A stretch of 64,000 nucleotides of DNA from Apiosordaria backusii. Lineage: Eukaryota > Ascomycota > Sordariomycetes > Sordariales > Lasiosphaeriaceae. The position numbers and the translations under genes are program-made. Location: positions 434,001 through 498,000 of the forward strand of contig JAUKTV010000007.1 of NCBI GenBank assembly GCA_030549205.1. The letters run 5' to 3'. The notes under the pieces are model-generated. The model had not been told where the DNA came from and did not search any database. It saw only the letters and a list, made by a program, of their open reading frames with translations. Each line of letters opens with the position of its first letter. The first letter of the stretch is position 1. This document shows, piece by piece, positions 46,611 to 57,879 of the stretch.

Positions 46611-47444
46611 CTACTCGTCCATGGACTCGCCGTTATTGTTGCTGTTGTGGTCTATTTTGCTGGGGTTGTAGTCCGCGTTGGGATTGTTAGTCTTGGCGGC
46701 CTTGGTGGCCTTGGTAGCCTTGGTGGCCCCCGTGGTCCTTGCGGCCCTCTTCCCTTTTGTGATCTTTGTGGCTGGTGTGGCCGGCTCTCGAAGACCCTTA
46801 TTGTCACCGCTCGTAGAACCCTCAATTGTGTTCATAGCGTGTGCGTCGGCGACGAAAAGACCTGTATCATCCTCACCCAGGAAATTCTGGTTCTGTCTCA
46901 AGACTATCGCCAAGAATTCCGCGTTCTGGCCCAGGTGATCCTCAAATAGGTTCTCCTCCACAGATTCATCGCCTGGGATGTCCCCCAAAAATTTCTCGTC
47001 TTCGTTCAAGAGCTCATCGATGTTGCTTTGGCTGTTCTCATCATCGTCGACGACTTCGCTCGAGGCGATACCGGAGGTCGCTTCCTCGAGAAGTTCGAGC
47101 AACTTCTCAGCGTCCAGTTCCCATCCCTTCGCGCCCGTGTCGGCTGAGGAGAAGTGGGAATCAATTTTCCCAGGAAGAGGCATGCCGAAGGCCCTCAGCA
47201 GGTACGCTTTCACCAATCGAATTGTCATGGTTACGTCAGCCCCGGCATCGTGGGCTTCTAACGTTAGTTTCCGGTCCTCCGGAAAGAAGGCCCCGTAGAG
47301 CCTCCCAAGTCGTAACGAAAGCGTCCTTGCGTCGAGTTTCTTCTGGCGCCGCACGGTGCAATACCATCCCAGTGGTTGATCCTTGAACTTCCATTCTGGA
47401 ACGAGCAGATCTTCTGCACCCGCGGTCTCGAGGATGTAATTCAC
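46611..47444 (-). pseudogene. Truncated DEDDh-exonuclease-like fragment
   Basis: An open frame of 277 codons without an ATG at its head: it starts at a GTG, with TGA two codons upstream. Residues 40-85 read LSLRLGRLYGAFF then LEAHDAGADVTMT; HDAGAD fits the H-x4-D Exo III motif of DEDDh 3'-5' exonucleases. The earlier Exo I (DxE) and Exo II motifs are absent, so the catalytic half is missing or lies in unrecognised upstream exons. The rest is acidic then Lys/Thr/Ala repeats (TTGATKATKATKAAK). It is convergent with the lyase. I read it as the 3' part of a lost or unassembled gene; a true gene with an upstream exon is the alternative. Confidence 0.55.
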
Positions 47445-49455
47445 GCATCAGTGGACCAAGGGAGATGAGGTTGCTGTTTCATCAATGCGCTTTTTTGATG
47501 TGACGAATACCTCGATGTACTGAAGTATAGACTTGACCGCCAGGTTCCCGGCTCCGGGCGCGGGTTATCACGTGACGGAACACGGTGCAAGCTTAGCCAG
47601 TCAGGAAGCGGAAGCGCCGACAGCGGCACACACATTACAGGACCAGACAACTTCGAACGTGGATGGCTTTGTTGAAGCGTACATAGTATAAGGCTCGGAT
47701 AATTATCGATGGCTTCTTGGCCGGCGGTAAGAAGAGAGATGGTTCTCGATCAGGCTGGTCGCTCGCATCTTTTCCGAACCTCACCGAGAGACGGCCGTGG
47801 TGGCCGATGTCGTTGGGGAGGGTCCCTTTTGTATTTTGTATGGTAAGGTACTCGGCGTTTTAAGGCAACACGCTAGCTATGAGCGCCGTTCATCTTATCT
47901 TTAGGCGTATCTCCAGTCATCCAGACTAAAATGCTGCAGGCAATCCAAAGACAAGTCATCAAGTTGAGTCACTGAGGTGATGATGGCCGTGAGCCTGTAA
48001 AGGCAGAGAGAAGCGCAATGACGAAATCAGTCGGCGGTTCCCACAAGCTGAAACAACACACTGTTTGTTTCAACAGGGGCATGCTGGCCTGGGCGGTTTG
48101 GTGCCCGCTGTCTTGGGCGCTACGGAGGCTGAGCCGTTTTGATATTTAGTGTTCCTACCTGGTGGTGAGTAGCCAGTGACTGTTGTAACGGGTAGGCTAA
48201 AGACAAGAAGAAGTCATCGGCTTGTCCACGTAAGAGTATTGTCTGCAGGCTGTGGACAACAGACGCATAAATAACTGTGAAGCTAGATCCAGACATGTGC
48301 GAATGGAGGGGGCAGATGAGGCTGCTCGCATCTTGGCGGGGCAGCGGCATGGGTTCTTGGCAGGTCCTCTGCGTCTCGCTGGGTCGGGTCGAATTCTACG
48401 GCCATTCATGGTCAACAGCACGGCCTGCTACGTGGTATATACGGAGTTAACAAAATATCAAAAGGTATTGGGCTGGCCTGGTCCAGGTCAGGCAGCCCGC
48501 AACCTGCATTTTCCGGGTTTTCTCGCTCGCATCGCCTGGGATCTCGTGTCAGCTCCCACCAACACTCGTTGGGCCTCGATTTGATATCGAAGATCAGAAA
48601 GACATTGCCATTCTGGGCAAACTGCTACATATGGAATTCCATGGATCAAGTGGGGCTGTCCCATGGCAGGGCAGGGCAGGGCATGGCATTGTCATTGACA
48701 TGTGGGGCATCACGAACTACACTTACACACACCACACACATGAACAGGAACAGGACGACAGCCCATTCAATTCCCCTTTCGATGCTGATGAAAATGTCCA
48801 GGTGGGTGGCGTTTTAGGGTTCGAGACGGCCTTCTTTTTCCAAGCCTCTTTTCTTTCAAGCGGGGAAGCCTTGGGTCAAACCGATTTGCTTAACGGGCCC
48901 TATCAGTGTTAGTCCGTCGAGTGAATGACTGCCGTCCACAATTTCATCCGACCTCTTTGTTGTTGCTCTATTCAGACTGGTCATTGTCCAATTGTTCCCT
49001 CGAAAGTCCAAGGCTATTGGCCGATCTCATCCGCCTTATTGGGAGCTTGCCAGACAGCCACGACACCCATCACCTGCACGACATTGCTCCCACGCATGCT
49101 TCCACTTAGACAACCTTCTTGCTCCCACTTCTCCATATTCACTTCAGCCCACCACTCATGACAAGAGCTCTAATCCGACTTACTCCCACCTTGACAGCTG
49201 GCATCGGGTATCACTTGGCTGTTTTTGTCACAATCAGCCCCTTTAGCTTTTGAACATCACCAACTCTCAGGTATGCCCTGAACATCCTTTTATCTCGCTC
49301 CGTCGACACTCTTTCCTCTCCCACACTCTCCCCATCTTCACCTTCTTTTCTCGCTTCGACTCGACATTTCTTTCAAGTGTCGAGTTTCATTCTCTCTACA
49401 CAGCTTGACTACAATATCTACAATATCACCTCCGTCCCCTCACGGCTCACTTTCA
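47445..49455. other. Intergenic
   Basis: 2 kb without a supported gene. The right end is the CT-rich promoter and leader of the next gene (about 49250-49455). A TGAGTCA at 47965-47971 is not near a gene start. Confidence 0.6.
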
Positions 49456-51405
49456 ATGGCGGCCACTGTCTCTTCTGCGCGCGGGGGCGAGTTGCCTCGT
49501 GTGTCTGCCGCCGCCGGCCAGCTGCCTCGATCGCGCCGGGGTGAGCTCGTCCAGCTGCGCGAGGGTGTGGATGTCGCGCTCGCGTACCTCAACACAAGCG
49601 ACCGTACGAAAATTGAGTCGCTGACACGCAAGGCAAAAAGCTGGGCCGACCGCTACTACAAGGGATATCAGTACGCTTCAAAGCCACCGACTGTAGTCCT
49701 CAATCAGTTCCCTCATCTTTTCGACCTGAACGCCGAAGGTTTGTCGTCCCCCTTCTATCTCACTTTGTTTGTGGCCAAAACCTCTCCTGACTAACATGCA
49801 ATCTCAGCACACATTCGACTTGAGGCGAATATGCCAGTCAACATTGGCTCGCCAGAACCTGAGTCTGGTGACCCTAGGGATTTCCGCCGTTGGGAGAGGA
49901 AGGCGATTCACACCGAGCCATTCCCGGTGTTCTCTGAGCCAACGCTGGCCTCAGAAGAAGTTCTCGACGAGGTCATCAACATGCCTCCTCGTCGCTCAGC
50001 TACTCCTCACACAAAGCCGAACACACAGGTGGACGCTGCTATGCTACGCGAATCTGGTCTTCTTGACGTTCTCCCCGAGTTTCTGGGCCAAATCGCCCGT
50101 GCTAATTTTCAAGCCGACACTCCTCTGACCCGCACCCCAGAGGCTGTTCAGCTCGATCTCGAGGAGGATGCGGCCCTCGGTCAAGCTCATGCTGAGGTAG
50201 AAGACTTCAATGACCTCCTAGAGACCCAGAAGCGCCGCCATGGTCGGCGCGTTGTCCTGCCGGGCGGTCGTCCTTTCAAGCTCCCTGGCGACAAGATTGA
50301 GAACAATCGCCGTGAAACCAATACCAGCGACACCGAAGCCAGTGACGTTGGAAGCAGCATTGTCGTTTGCGGTGCTTCGGATCATTTTGATAGCGGGGAT
50401 GAGACCGATGCCTCGACATCTACCACCGCAAGCCTCTTCGCGAATCGGAAGCGGAAATTGGACCTCAGCCAGGACGACTCCTCACCCGCTCACAAAATCC
50501 GCATCCAATACACTCCACCGCCTATTGACTTCCGCCAGCAGTACAAGAAGATGCTGGCTGAGCACGCCCGCAACAACCCCGGCAGCTCTTCGAGCGATGA
50601 ACTCGCGGATCTTGAGTATAAGATACCGACTCCGGACCGTTCGCCAAGCGTGGAGAGCACACCCAGAGAGAACTTTGCTGCTCCCATTCGCGTGATCAAG
50701 ATTAAGGTCCCAGAGGGATGGTCAACCCCTCAGAGCTCTCCATCAGGGTCGCCTGTCTCTACTTCGCCTCCCAAGGTCATTGTTCTGGTCGACCCGCGAT
50801 CCCGTTCGCCCTCTCCTCCTGTTGCCCCCAGGGCCTCCGCGTCACCTTCTCGAGTCACTAAAATCAAGGTGGTCAACTCCCGCAGAACTTCCCCAGTTGA
50901 TCCTCTCAGACGTTCCGCCAGTCCTAGCCGAATCACCAACATCAAGGTGGTCAACTCACGCAGAACGTCTCCAGCTGGCTCCCCGAGTCGTTCCGTCACT
51001 CCTAACCGGATCACAAGAATCAAGGTCATCAACAAGAGGCCTTCCCCTGGGCCCGAGAGCCCCTTTGCGTCGTCCCCCTCCGGAAGCACGAGCAGCAGCA
51101 ACATTGACATCGCTCGCCCGTCTTCCTCCTGCTCAAACACATCGCTCGACTCCACATGGTCCTCAGGTTCCAAGGTGACGCGAATTAAGGTCATCAACAA
51201 GAAGCCTTCACCTTCTCCAAGCCCACAGAGCATCGCTTCGGAGCCCATCGAGCGCCCTTCCTCATCATGCTCAGACGGATCGGCCAAGAAAAATACCTTC
51301 AAAATCGTCAAGCGCCCTCGTGTAAACAGCGCCACAGAGGCCGAGGCTCGATCGAGCAAGAAGCTGCTCGTAGATGAGTTGGATATGGCGTTGGACGGGA
51401 TGTAA
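49456..51405 (+). CDS. Unknown basic/acidic nuclear-type protein with IKV-N-[SK]-[RK] repeats
   Basis: Two exons, 49456-49738 and 49808-51405; 626 aa. Not recognised. Residues 20-100 are helical and moderately conserved-looking (GELVQLREGVDVALAYL, KAKSWADRYYKGYQY). The middle holds KR-rich patches (ANRKRKLDL) suited to nuclear import. Residues about 385-600 carry a tandem motif: RVTKIKVVNSRR (443), RITNIKVVNSRR (469), RITRIKVINKRP (495) and KVTRIKVINKKP (550), with weaker relatives at 387 (PIRVIKIKVPEG) and 590 (NTFKIVKRP). Units are separated by Ser/Pro spacers rich in SPxR and SP sites, likely phosphorylated. The strand-like IKVxN core between disordered linkers suggests repeated short binding motifs. 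The start is the first in-frame ATG after a CT-rich leader. Confidence 0.88.
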
Positions 51406-53081
51406 TAACAGATCTGGACCCTACAATCCTCTTGAATCTGTTGCACAACACAGCATTCGCTTCCAACCGCAATTCTCTTCAACTTGCGCACATCCACAGC
51501 AACGACATCTCTTCAACCTTTACACATCCAAAGCACCTCTTTCACCCTTACACACAACAACAACAACACTGTACTTCGCGACATTTCTGGGTCTGTACAC
51601 TATCTCGGACAACTACACATTACAGTGGTGGATTTCTTTTCTATTCTTCAGCCCAGAACTCGGCGCTCTTATCAGCAACGGCATACAGGCATACAAGAAA
51701 GTAACATGGTTTTCAGCTCCCTTTTTTCCATTTCATTCCTAGAATGGAGTATAGAGGGATAGATCTGGCCTTGAAATCGGCTTATACACTCGGAAATCTT
51801 GCATTTTTCTTTTTTCGGCACCGACTTCCACGACACACGGCATAGCACACGATACCCGCTACATGGAACACAGCACCTACACATCGCGTTCTGGAATGGT
51901 GTCTTTCTCTGCATCTACGGCATCGAATCGGATACCCTTTTTTACTCTGCGTGGGCGTTTGGCTTTTTGGCGTTTCTACTTTTCTGATTGGGTTCAGGAT
52001 CAAGGCTACGCTGAATTTTAGATACCCCTGGGTTTATTTGCTTTTGTGTACTGTTGTTTCGGCCTCGATCATATCTCGAGGCAGAAGCACGACAGCATAC
52101 ATACAACATCACATGGGTGGAAGGAATTTGCACCTGATTTCCCCGGCGGACGATTCTATCGATACCCCCTAGCAGAAGTGTAGTCATTCGATGCTTTTCA
52201 TTTTTAACATGAATGGGATCACGAGTTGCGGTTATTCTTTTTGGGAGGAAGGGATGGGAGTTATCATGGGTTTATTATGGAGGGTGGAGGGGGCTTAAAC
52301 TGGTTACGCAGGGAACTTTTCTTTTTCATGGGTATAATTTGGTTGTCGATATGACACCACCCTTGTTTCCTAGTCTGATCAATAATGGGACAGACAGTTG
52401 ATAAAAATGAAATACTTCAAAAAAAAAAAAACCCTCAATGTGCCATGCTGTGATGTGATGTGATGTGACTCTGACACTTTTGCCTTGTGATTACATTGAA
52501 GATCTACGAAGCTCAGATCTGACAGACCAACCAGACTTGACCATCCTGCTGAGACAAGGAAAACAAGCCCAGCTTGCAGCACTTTGACCTGATTTACTTC
52601 TTCTCGCGAGTTGATTCGTGCATCAAGTGGGCTTCAGCCCAAACACACATGTATAAATACTTCCTTCCGTGTATAAAGCAATAAGAGAAATGGTGCCAAA
52701 CATGTTTGATTCTGTCATTTCATGATCTATCTATCTTACTCAAACAATCAATTTCACAGAAACAGAAAAGCCCATCACCATTCTTCTAAACTCTCCAACA
52801 AAACGCCGCCGCGGACACGGTGAAAAGAAGTCGTTAATGCTAGGTATATAGGAGGGTAGGTAAGGTAGGTTGGTAGGTAGGTAATGAAACATAGAGGAAC
52901 AATAAAAGAAAGAAAAAAGAACAAGAAACCTCCCCTCCACCTATCCACCATCCATAAACACCCAACCAATCCCATGGTATCATCAATCCATCCATCCATC
53001 CATCCATCAATCCATCAAAACAACAAACCCAGCCCCCTAAACTTGAAAGAATCCACCCCCCCCCCATCAAAAAGACGAAGC
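51406..53081. other. Convergent intergenic region
   Basis: Shared 3' flanks of the repeat-protein gene (+) and the heme-oxygenase-like gene (-). It contains a TAGGTAGG cluster (about 52852-52882) and an (ATCC)n run at 52987-53014. No coding gene. Confidence 0.6.
52987..53014. repeat. (ATCC)n microsatellite
   Basis: About seven ATCC units with one ATCA interruption. Confidence 0.9.
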
Positions 53082-54770
53082 CTACCGCCCAGTGATGTAC
53101 CCATACCCATAACCCCAGCCAAAGCCAACCAGGGCCACCAACAAGACCAAGCTCCAAAACGTGGAGAGATTATCCTTAACCGCCTCTTCTCTTGTGACCC
53201 TTGCAACCCCCTGTTGTCTAACTTTTGCAACCGCCTGCTGTTGTCTACCCTTAGTAACAGGACACTCCCCCTTCATCTCCCTGTCCCCCCACCCCTCCTC
53301 CTCAACAGGTTCAGTCTTAACAGTAACCGACTTCGCCCCCTTCCTCTGCAGCTGTATAACCGCATTCTCCTCCCCAAACCTCACCACCTTCGACGCTGTT
53401 GCTAGGTCCGTCTCCAAAACAGGAGGTCTACCCGCCCTTCCTAGCGAAGTTTTCTCCACCAGCTCCGTCAAAGACGTCAATGTTCCATGAGCATGCAACC
53501 CACTCGTGCTCGTCTCCGCAGCCGACGGCGAGGATGAGGTATAAATGCTCTCCAGAAGACTCCCCTCACTCCTCCTCCTCTGCTGTCTAGCACCACCATA
53601 AGAGTGATCTCCTCCTTCTCCCACTAAACTGGAAGAGGACGACCCACCACCAGCAGAAAAAGTAGCCTTCCTCAACGCCCTCATCCCCCTTTCCTTCGCA
53701 ACAGCCACACTATCCCTCAACCTCCCCCCCACCAACCCAACCCTAGGTACAAGCATACTCGCCCACCCGTCCAAACTCCCACTTGGCGATATCCCACCCC
53801 CTCCATTCCCATCCATACCTTCGTCATGACCACCAAAAACCCCATCCAACTGCCCAACAATTCCATTCATCACATCAAAAATACACACCCCCTCCCTCAC
53901 CACATGCTCCCTCTCCTCCCCCGTCAGCAAGCTCTCCAGCTCAAGCAGTCGCGTCTTAAACTTAGTCTTGATCTCCTCCCCATCAAGCGGAGTCGCAAAC
54001 CTGAAAAACGTCAACGGCAACCCATCATCTTTTATCCCCTTTCCCGCCTCCCTATCCTGCCTCAACAGCTCCCTCACACTGACCGGCAGTCGACATTCCT
54101 TCCCCAGCACAGCATCACACCTCTTCCCCCAAAACCCCTCCCCCGCAGCCTCCAAACAACTCCCCAAAAACCGCCCCCCACTAAAAAGCGCCATATACAA
54201 CACCCACGCATACGCCACCACCACCTCCGGCTGCTTTTCCACCTGCCTATAAACATTCCTCACAAACTCCCCTAGTCTCCCCATTTCCCTCACTTTATCC
54301 AACTCCTCCTCCAACTCCTCTTCACTCCACCCCGACATGGCACGAATATCCCTCTTTAAACTCCCGCTCCTCGCCAGCCCCTCAATTTTTAGATATCTCA
54401 AGATAGCATGCACCCTCTCGCACTTGCCTTGGGGCGAAGACGGGTCAAGAGGGTCAGAGGTGCCAAATGGGAACAGCGGGAGGGTTTTGGGTGTCGAAGT
54501 GTCATCTAGGAGGAGGCTGGAAGAGGGGGAGGAATCAAGTGCTAAATCGTGGGAAGCTAGGATCTTATCCCAAGCGGACTCAAAAGCGATATATATCGGC
54601 GCGATGTGAAGGAGGCCGGTGAGGTAGGCTGTTGGGTTGCATGCCCTGGGGGGAACCGACAGAGGCAAGCGGAGGAGGATGGACTTGTTGAGCTTGGTGT
54701 GCTGAGGTCTGGTGGCGGTGTTGATGCTGTCGCCTAGGTGGAGTTTTTCGAGGGTTAGGTCGGCTACCAT
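53082..54770 (-). CDS. Heme-oxygenase-like membrane-anchored protein
   Basis: Single exon, 562 aa from the ATG in a good CACCATGG context; the frame extends further upstream but has no ATG. The N-terminal half fits the all-helical heme oxygenase fold: NTATRPQHTKLNKSILLRLP carries the likely proximal His, TGLLHIAPIYIAFE follows, and AYAWVLYMALFSGGRFL matches the distal-helix Gly-rich region. Heme oxygenases break heme to biliverdin, CO and iron. The C-terminal half is long and Ser/Gly-rich with no domain seen. It ends in a single hydrophobic helix, STFWSLVLLVALVGFGWGYG, a likely tail anchor in the ER or an organelle membrane. Whether heme is cleaved is not certain, since many fungal relatives are only HO-like. 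Codons go from C-ended to G-ended over residues 1-200. Confidence 0.82.
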   Translation of the reverse strand: MVADLTLEKLHLGDSINTATRPQHTKLNKSILLRLPLSVPPRACNPTAYLTGLLHIAPIYIAFESAWDKILASHDLALDSSPSSSLLLDDTSTPKTLPLFPFGTSDPLDPSSPQGKCERVHAILRYLKIEGLARSGSLKRDIRAMSGWSEEELEEELDKVREMGRLGEFVRNVYRQVEKQPEVVVAYAWVLYMALFSGGRFLGSCLEAAGEGFWGKRCDAVLGKECRLPVSVRELLRQDREAGKGIKDDGLPLTFFRFATPLDGEEIKTKFKTRLLELESLLTGEEREHVVREGVCIFDVMNGIVGQLDGVFGGHDEGMDGNGGGGISPSGSLDGWASMLVPRVGLVGGRLRDSVAVAKERGMRALRKATFSAGGGSSSSSLVGEGGDHSYGGARQQRRRSEGSLLESIYTSSSPSAAETSTSGLHAHGTLTSLTELVEKTSLGRAGRPPVLETDLATASKVVRFGEENAVIQLQRKGAKSVTVKTEPVEEEGWGDREMKGECPVTKGRQQQAVAKVRQQGVARVTREEAVKDNLSTFWSLVLLVALVGFGWGYGYGYITGR

Positions 54771-55307
54771 GGTGAGGTTGGGATAGTGGTCCAGGGTGGT
54801 GAGAGAGGGGGGAAAGGTGGGTGTTGATGAGGGAGAGGCGCGAGAGTGAGATGGATGCAGGGGAGGATGAGTTGAATGGGGTAACACCGAGGAGCCGTTT
54901 ATAAGTGTGGATGGTGCCTGTCTCTGTTTCTGATGTAAGGTAGGTAGACGAGACAGAACGAGGATCAAAGATCGAATATTTTTCCCCAAAAAGATGTTTT
55001 GAATAGCGAGATATTCAAAAACGGATACTAGGTGGTAGGTAGTGGCGGCGGTAGGTGATAGTTGACCGTTGATCGTTGACTGTTGGCCCAAACTGCCGGG
55101 ACTCGACGGCTTCCTTCGCTCAAAATCGACGGTCGTTGAAAATTAAGGAAGGGTATCCGTAATCTGATAAAATTGCAAGTTTTCGTCCGGAAAGATACCG
55201 GCCGAAAAAAAAAAAAAAGGAATGAAAGTCGTACTTCTTCTGCTTAGGTAGGTTGTTAACGGCCGCAAGAGGAAAACAAAACAAAAAACAATGGTGATAA
55301 TGAGCAC

Positions 55308-55326
55308 AGAGAGAGAGAGAGAGAGA
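55308..55326. repeat. (GA)n microsatellite
   Basis: Nine to ten GA units. Confidence 0.9.
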
Positions 55327-55467
55327 CCTCAAAAGATAAAGATAGAAAGAGAGAAGAAGAAGAAAGCCTATTCTCCACCCCTGCACAAAAAACCAAAACC
55401 AGTGACCTCGTCCCAAGCCGGGCAAAAATGTGATGGTGTTGTAAAAAAAGGAAAGAAGCAATCTGAT

Positions 55468-55494
55468 CACACACACACACACACACGCACACAC
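55468..55494. repeat. (AC)n microsatellite
   Basis: AC run with one GC interruption. Confidence 0.9.
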
Positions 55495-56347
55495 AGAAGA
55501 AGCAACAACGAATGTGCGCGGATGACCACACAACCTGGACAGGCACACACTCGAGGCAGGCAGCCAAGAATGTGAAGCGGGCAGGTAGGTCACGATGGAA
55601 AAAAAAGATTGGATGTGGAAGGTGGAAAATGAAAACAAGAAACTAACAAGGCCTCAAGAAAAGGCAGCAGCGAGCAAGACAGCCCTATGATGATGACGGG
55701 AACGGGAGCTAGCAAGTAGCCTTGCCGGGTAAACCTTGATCAAGTGATGTTGAAATGGGGAGAAACACCACAACTGCGATGTGATGCTACTTCAACCATC
55801 TCGACATCAGCCATCGTGTGGATCAACGAGGATGACTCTGGGGTCTCCCTGATATGCAAGTGGTGGCAACGCTGACGCCTCGTCCTGCACGATTCGAAGC
55901 CATGGTTCTAGCAGGACCCCGCATTCAATATTGAATCGAGACCGGCGTGAACACGCGGAGGGGGGGCATGTGATTGCTGAGTTTCCTCGAGGATATGGAC
56001 ATCGATATTGTTTTCTTTTTCCCCTTTCAGAAAGAAGCAAAAAATGCACCCTCGAAGCAAAGCCTACAAACCGCTGGCCCCAATCGGAACCGCTCAAGAC
56101 ATTCACTGCCGGTAAGCGATCCGTGCACCATGCGGCGACCCGCTGATCGGTTCCAAACGGCTGGTGCCGTTGGCACTGTGTAAGCTCTGGAACCGTTGAT
56201 TGGCTGTTGTGAATTACACAGATTGTGATCCCACCTCATCTATTCCACCCCTTCGCTGCCTGTATGTAATGCAAAACGCCTGAGATGCCGAGGAAAATAC
56301 ACTGTCGACGAGTCTAAATTATGTACACATTAAGCCCGAAGGCTACC

Positions 56348-57879
56348 CTATACTGCCGCTCGTTGCTGTTCCTTGTTTTCGTCCTCTCCTTCGTGACTCT
56401 CGTGCGTAACAAAGACGAACGATAGAACCACAATCCCAGCTCCCACCCAGTATAACCAGCTCGAGTACTGCGAATACTGGATCATCTCCCCGATAAGCGA
56501 CACCGGAATGTTGAGCGACAACCCCACCGTAACAATAAGCGGCGTCGTAAGAAGCATGGCATACGCCCAAATAATATCGCTGAAAAACGAAGCAATCGAG
56601 TTGAGCGCAATAATTGCCCAGACCGTACCCGTAGGTGGCCACTCAAACTGTTCACAAGTCAGCAACCCAACCTCGTCAATATCTTCATCATAGAAGTACT
56701 CACCGGCTCCAACCCCGAAAAATGCAGTATAAAAAACCCTGGCCACAAAAACACAACATTAAACAACCCCACCAACCCAAAAAACAAAGCCATATTCACC
56801 CTCTCCTCATTCCCCACCCTCAACTTCATAACCGTCACATAAATCCCATACACCACCGCGCTAAACAACGCCATTGAATCCCCCACCGCAATCTCCCACG
56901 TCGACTTGTGCGGAAAACTCCCCCTGCTATCATCATTCGCCCCCGACAAATCCACCGAACTGATCAATATCACCCCAATCAGTGACGCCAACACCCCAAT
57001 CAGCTTCCGAACCGTGAAACCCTCCACCCTCTTAAGAGCCCCAAAGATCAACGTCCAGATGCTGCTCGTGCTCGTCAAGATGGTCACGCTCCCCACCGAA
57101 GTGTACTCCAAGCACGCGCTCGCAAAATAATTCGCAAAAAACCACAGCATGCAAAACTCCAAGCTCAGCCACGCCGTCTCCTTCAAGCTCAACTTCTCCT
57201 CCTTGGGCGGGAAATCATTCGCCTCCAAGCTCCCCTCATCCTCCACCAGCAACCTCTCCTCATCTTCCTCGTCGTTCTTCAACAATGGCGCTGATGATGA
57301 TCTCCACACTCCTCCCCTCCATAGCTCTTTCGCCTGGCTGACCGTCGTGTTCCACCCATTCTGTATTATGTATCTCACCGTGATCGGAATGAGAGAAATC
57401 GCAAACATGGACGTATTGACATAGACCAAAAAAAAGGGCTTGCTGTAGGTCCCGTCCGAGAAGATGTAGCTCGCCAAAAAGTTAGACACGGTCCAGAAGA
57501 AGACCACCACCAGCAGCAAGATGATTCCTAGCGTTCGTCTGGCTACGCCTCCCAAGCCCAATCTCGATTTTAGACCCCCTGGTTGTGTTTGCGATGCTGA
57601 TAAATTTGATAACCGGCCAGCGGACGCTGGGGAGTGATCGACCGACATGCCGCCTAGCATCGCCCGCGCTCCTTGGTGTTGCGACCTGCGCCTGTCATCC
57701 GACGAGGTGGAGGGTCGGGGGTATGATTCGTCGTCGTCTTCGTCATCGTCGTCGTCTGTACTATCCCTACGATGAAAGGATTCCTGTTCGTGTCTGCGAA
57801 AGTCGGCCGAGGGTCGGTGATGCTGATGCTGATGATCTGGTGCCAGCTCGGCTGGCATTAGCGGTTCTATTGGTGCCAT
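56348..57879 (-). CDS. DMT-superfamily transporter (SLC35F5 / YML018C-like)
   Basis: Two exons: 57879-56704 and 56647-56348; 491 aa. The first 110 residues are hydrophilic and disordered (His-rich, DDDDDEDDDES). Then about ten hydrophobic helices follow, for example LGIILLLVVVFFWTVSNFLASYIF, FFLVYVNTSMFAISLIPITV, WFFANYFASACLEYTSVGSVTILTSTSSIWTLIFGAL, MALFFGLVGLFNVVFLWPGF, and in exon 2 IIALNSIASFFSDIIWAYAMLLTTPLIVTVGLSLNIP. The TSVGS and SDIIWA segments are typical of EamA/SLC35F proteins of vacuolar or Golgi membranes. An acidic cytosolic loop (DEEDEERLLVEDEG) separates helices 2 and 3. Substrate unknown. The tail is charged and short. Confidence 0.9.

Larger units (their letters stand above)
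54771..56347. other. Intergenic
   Basis: Promoter side of the heme-oxygenase-like gene and 3' flank of the transporter. Holds a (GA)n run at 55308-55326 and an (AC)n run at 55468-55494. No coding gene; a 172-codon minus frame at 55120-55638 is a reading of these repeats. Confidence 0.6.

Noticed and set aside
54771..55091. Upstream in-frame extension of the heme-oxygenase-like protein
   Set aside because: The extension contains no ATG, and the downstream ATG at 54770 has a strong initiation context.
55120..55638. 172-codon minus frame
   Set aside because: Built largely from the GA and AC microsatellites read as Ser/Leu and Val/Cys runs.
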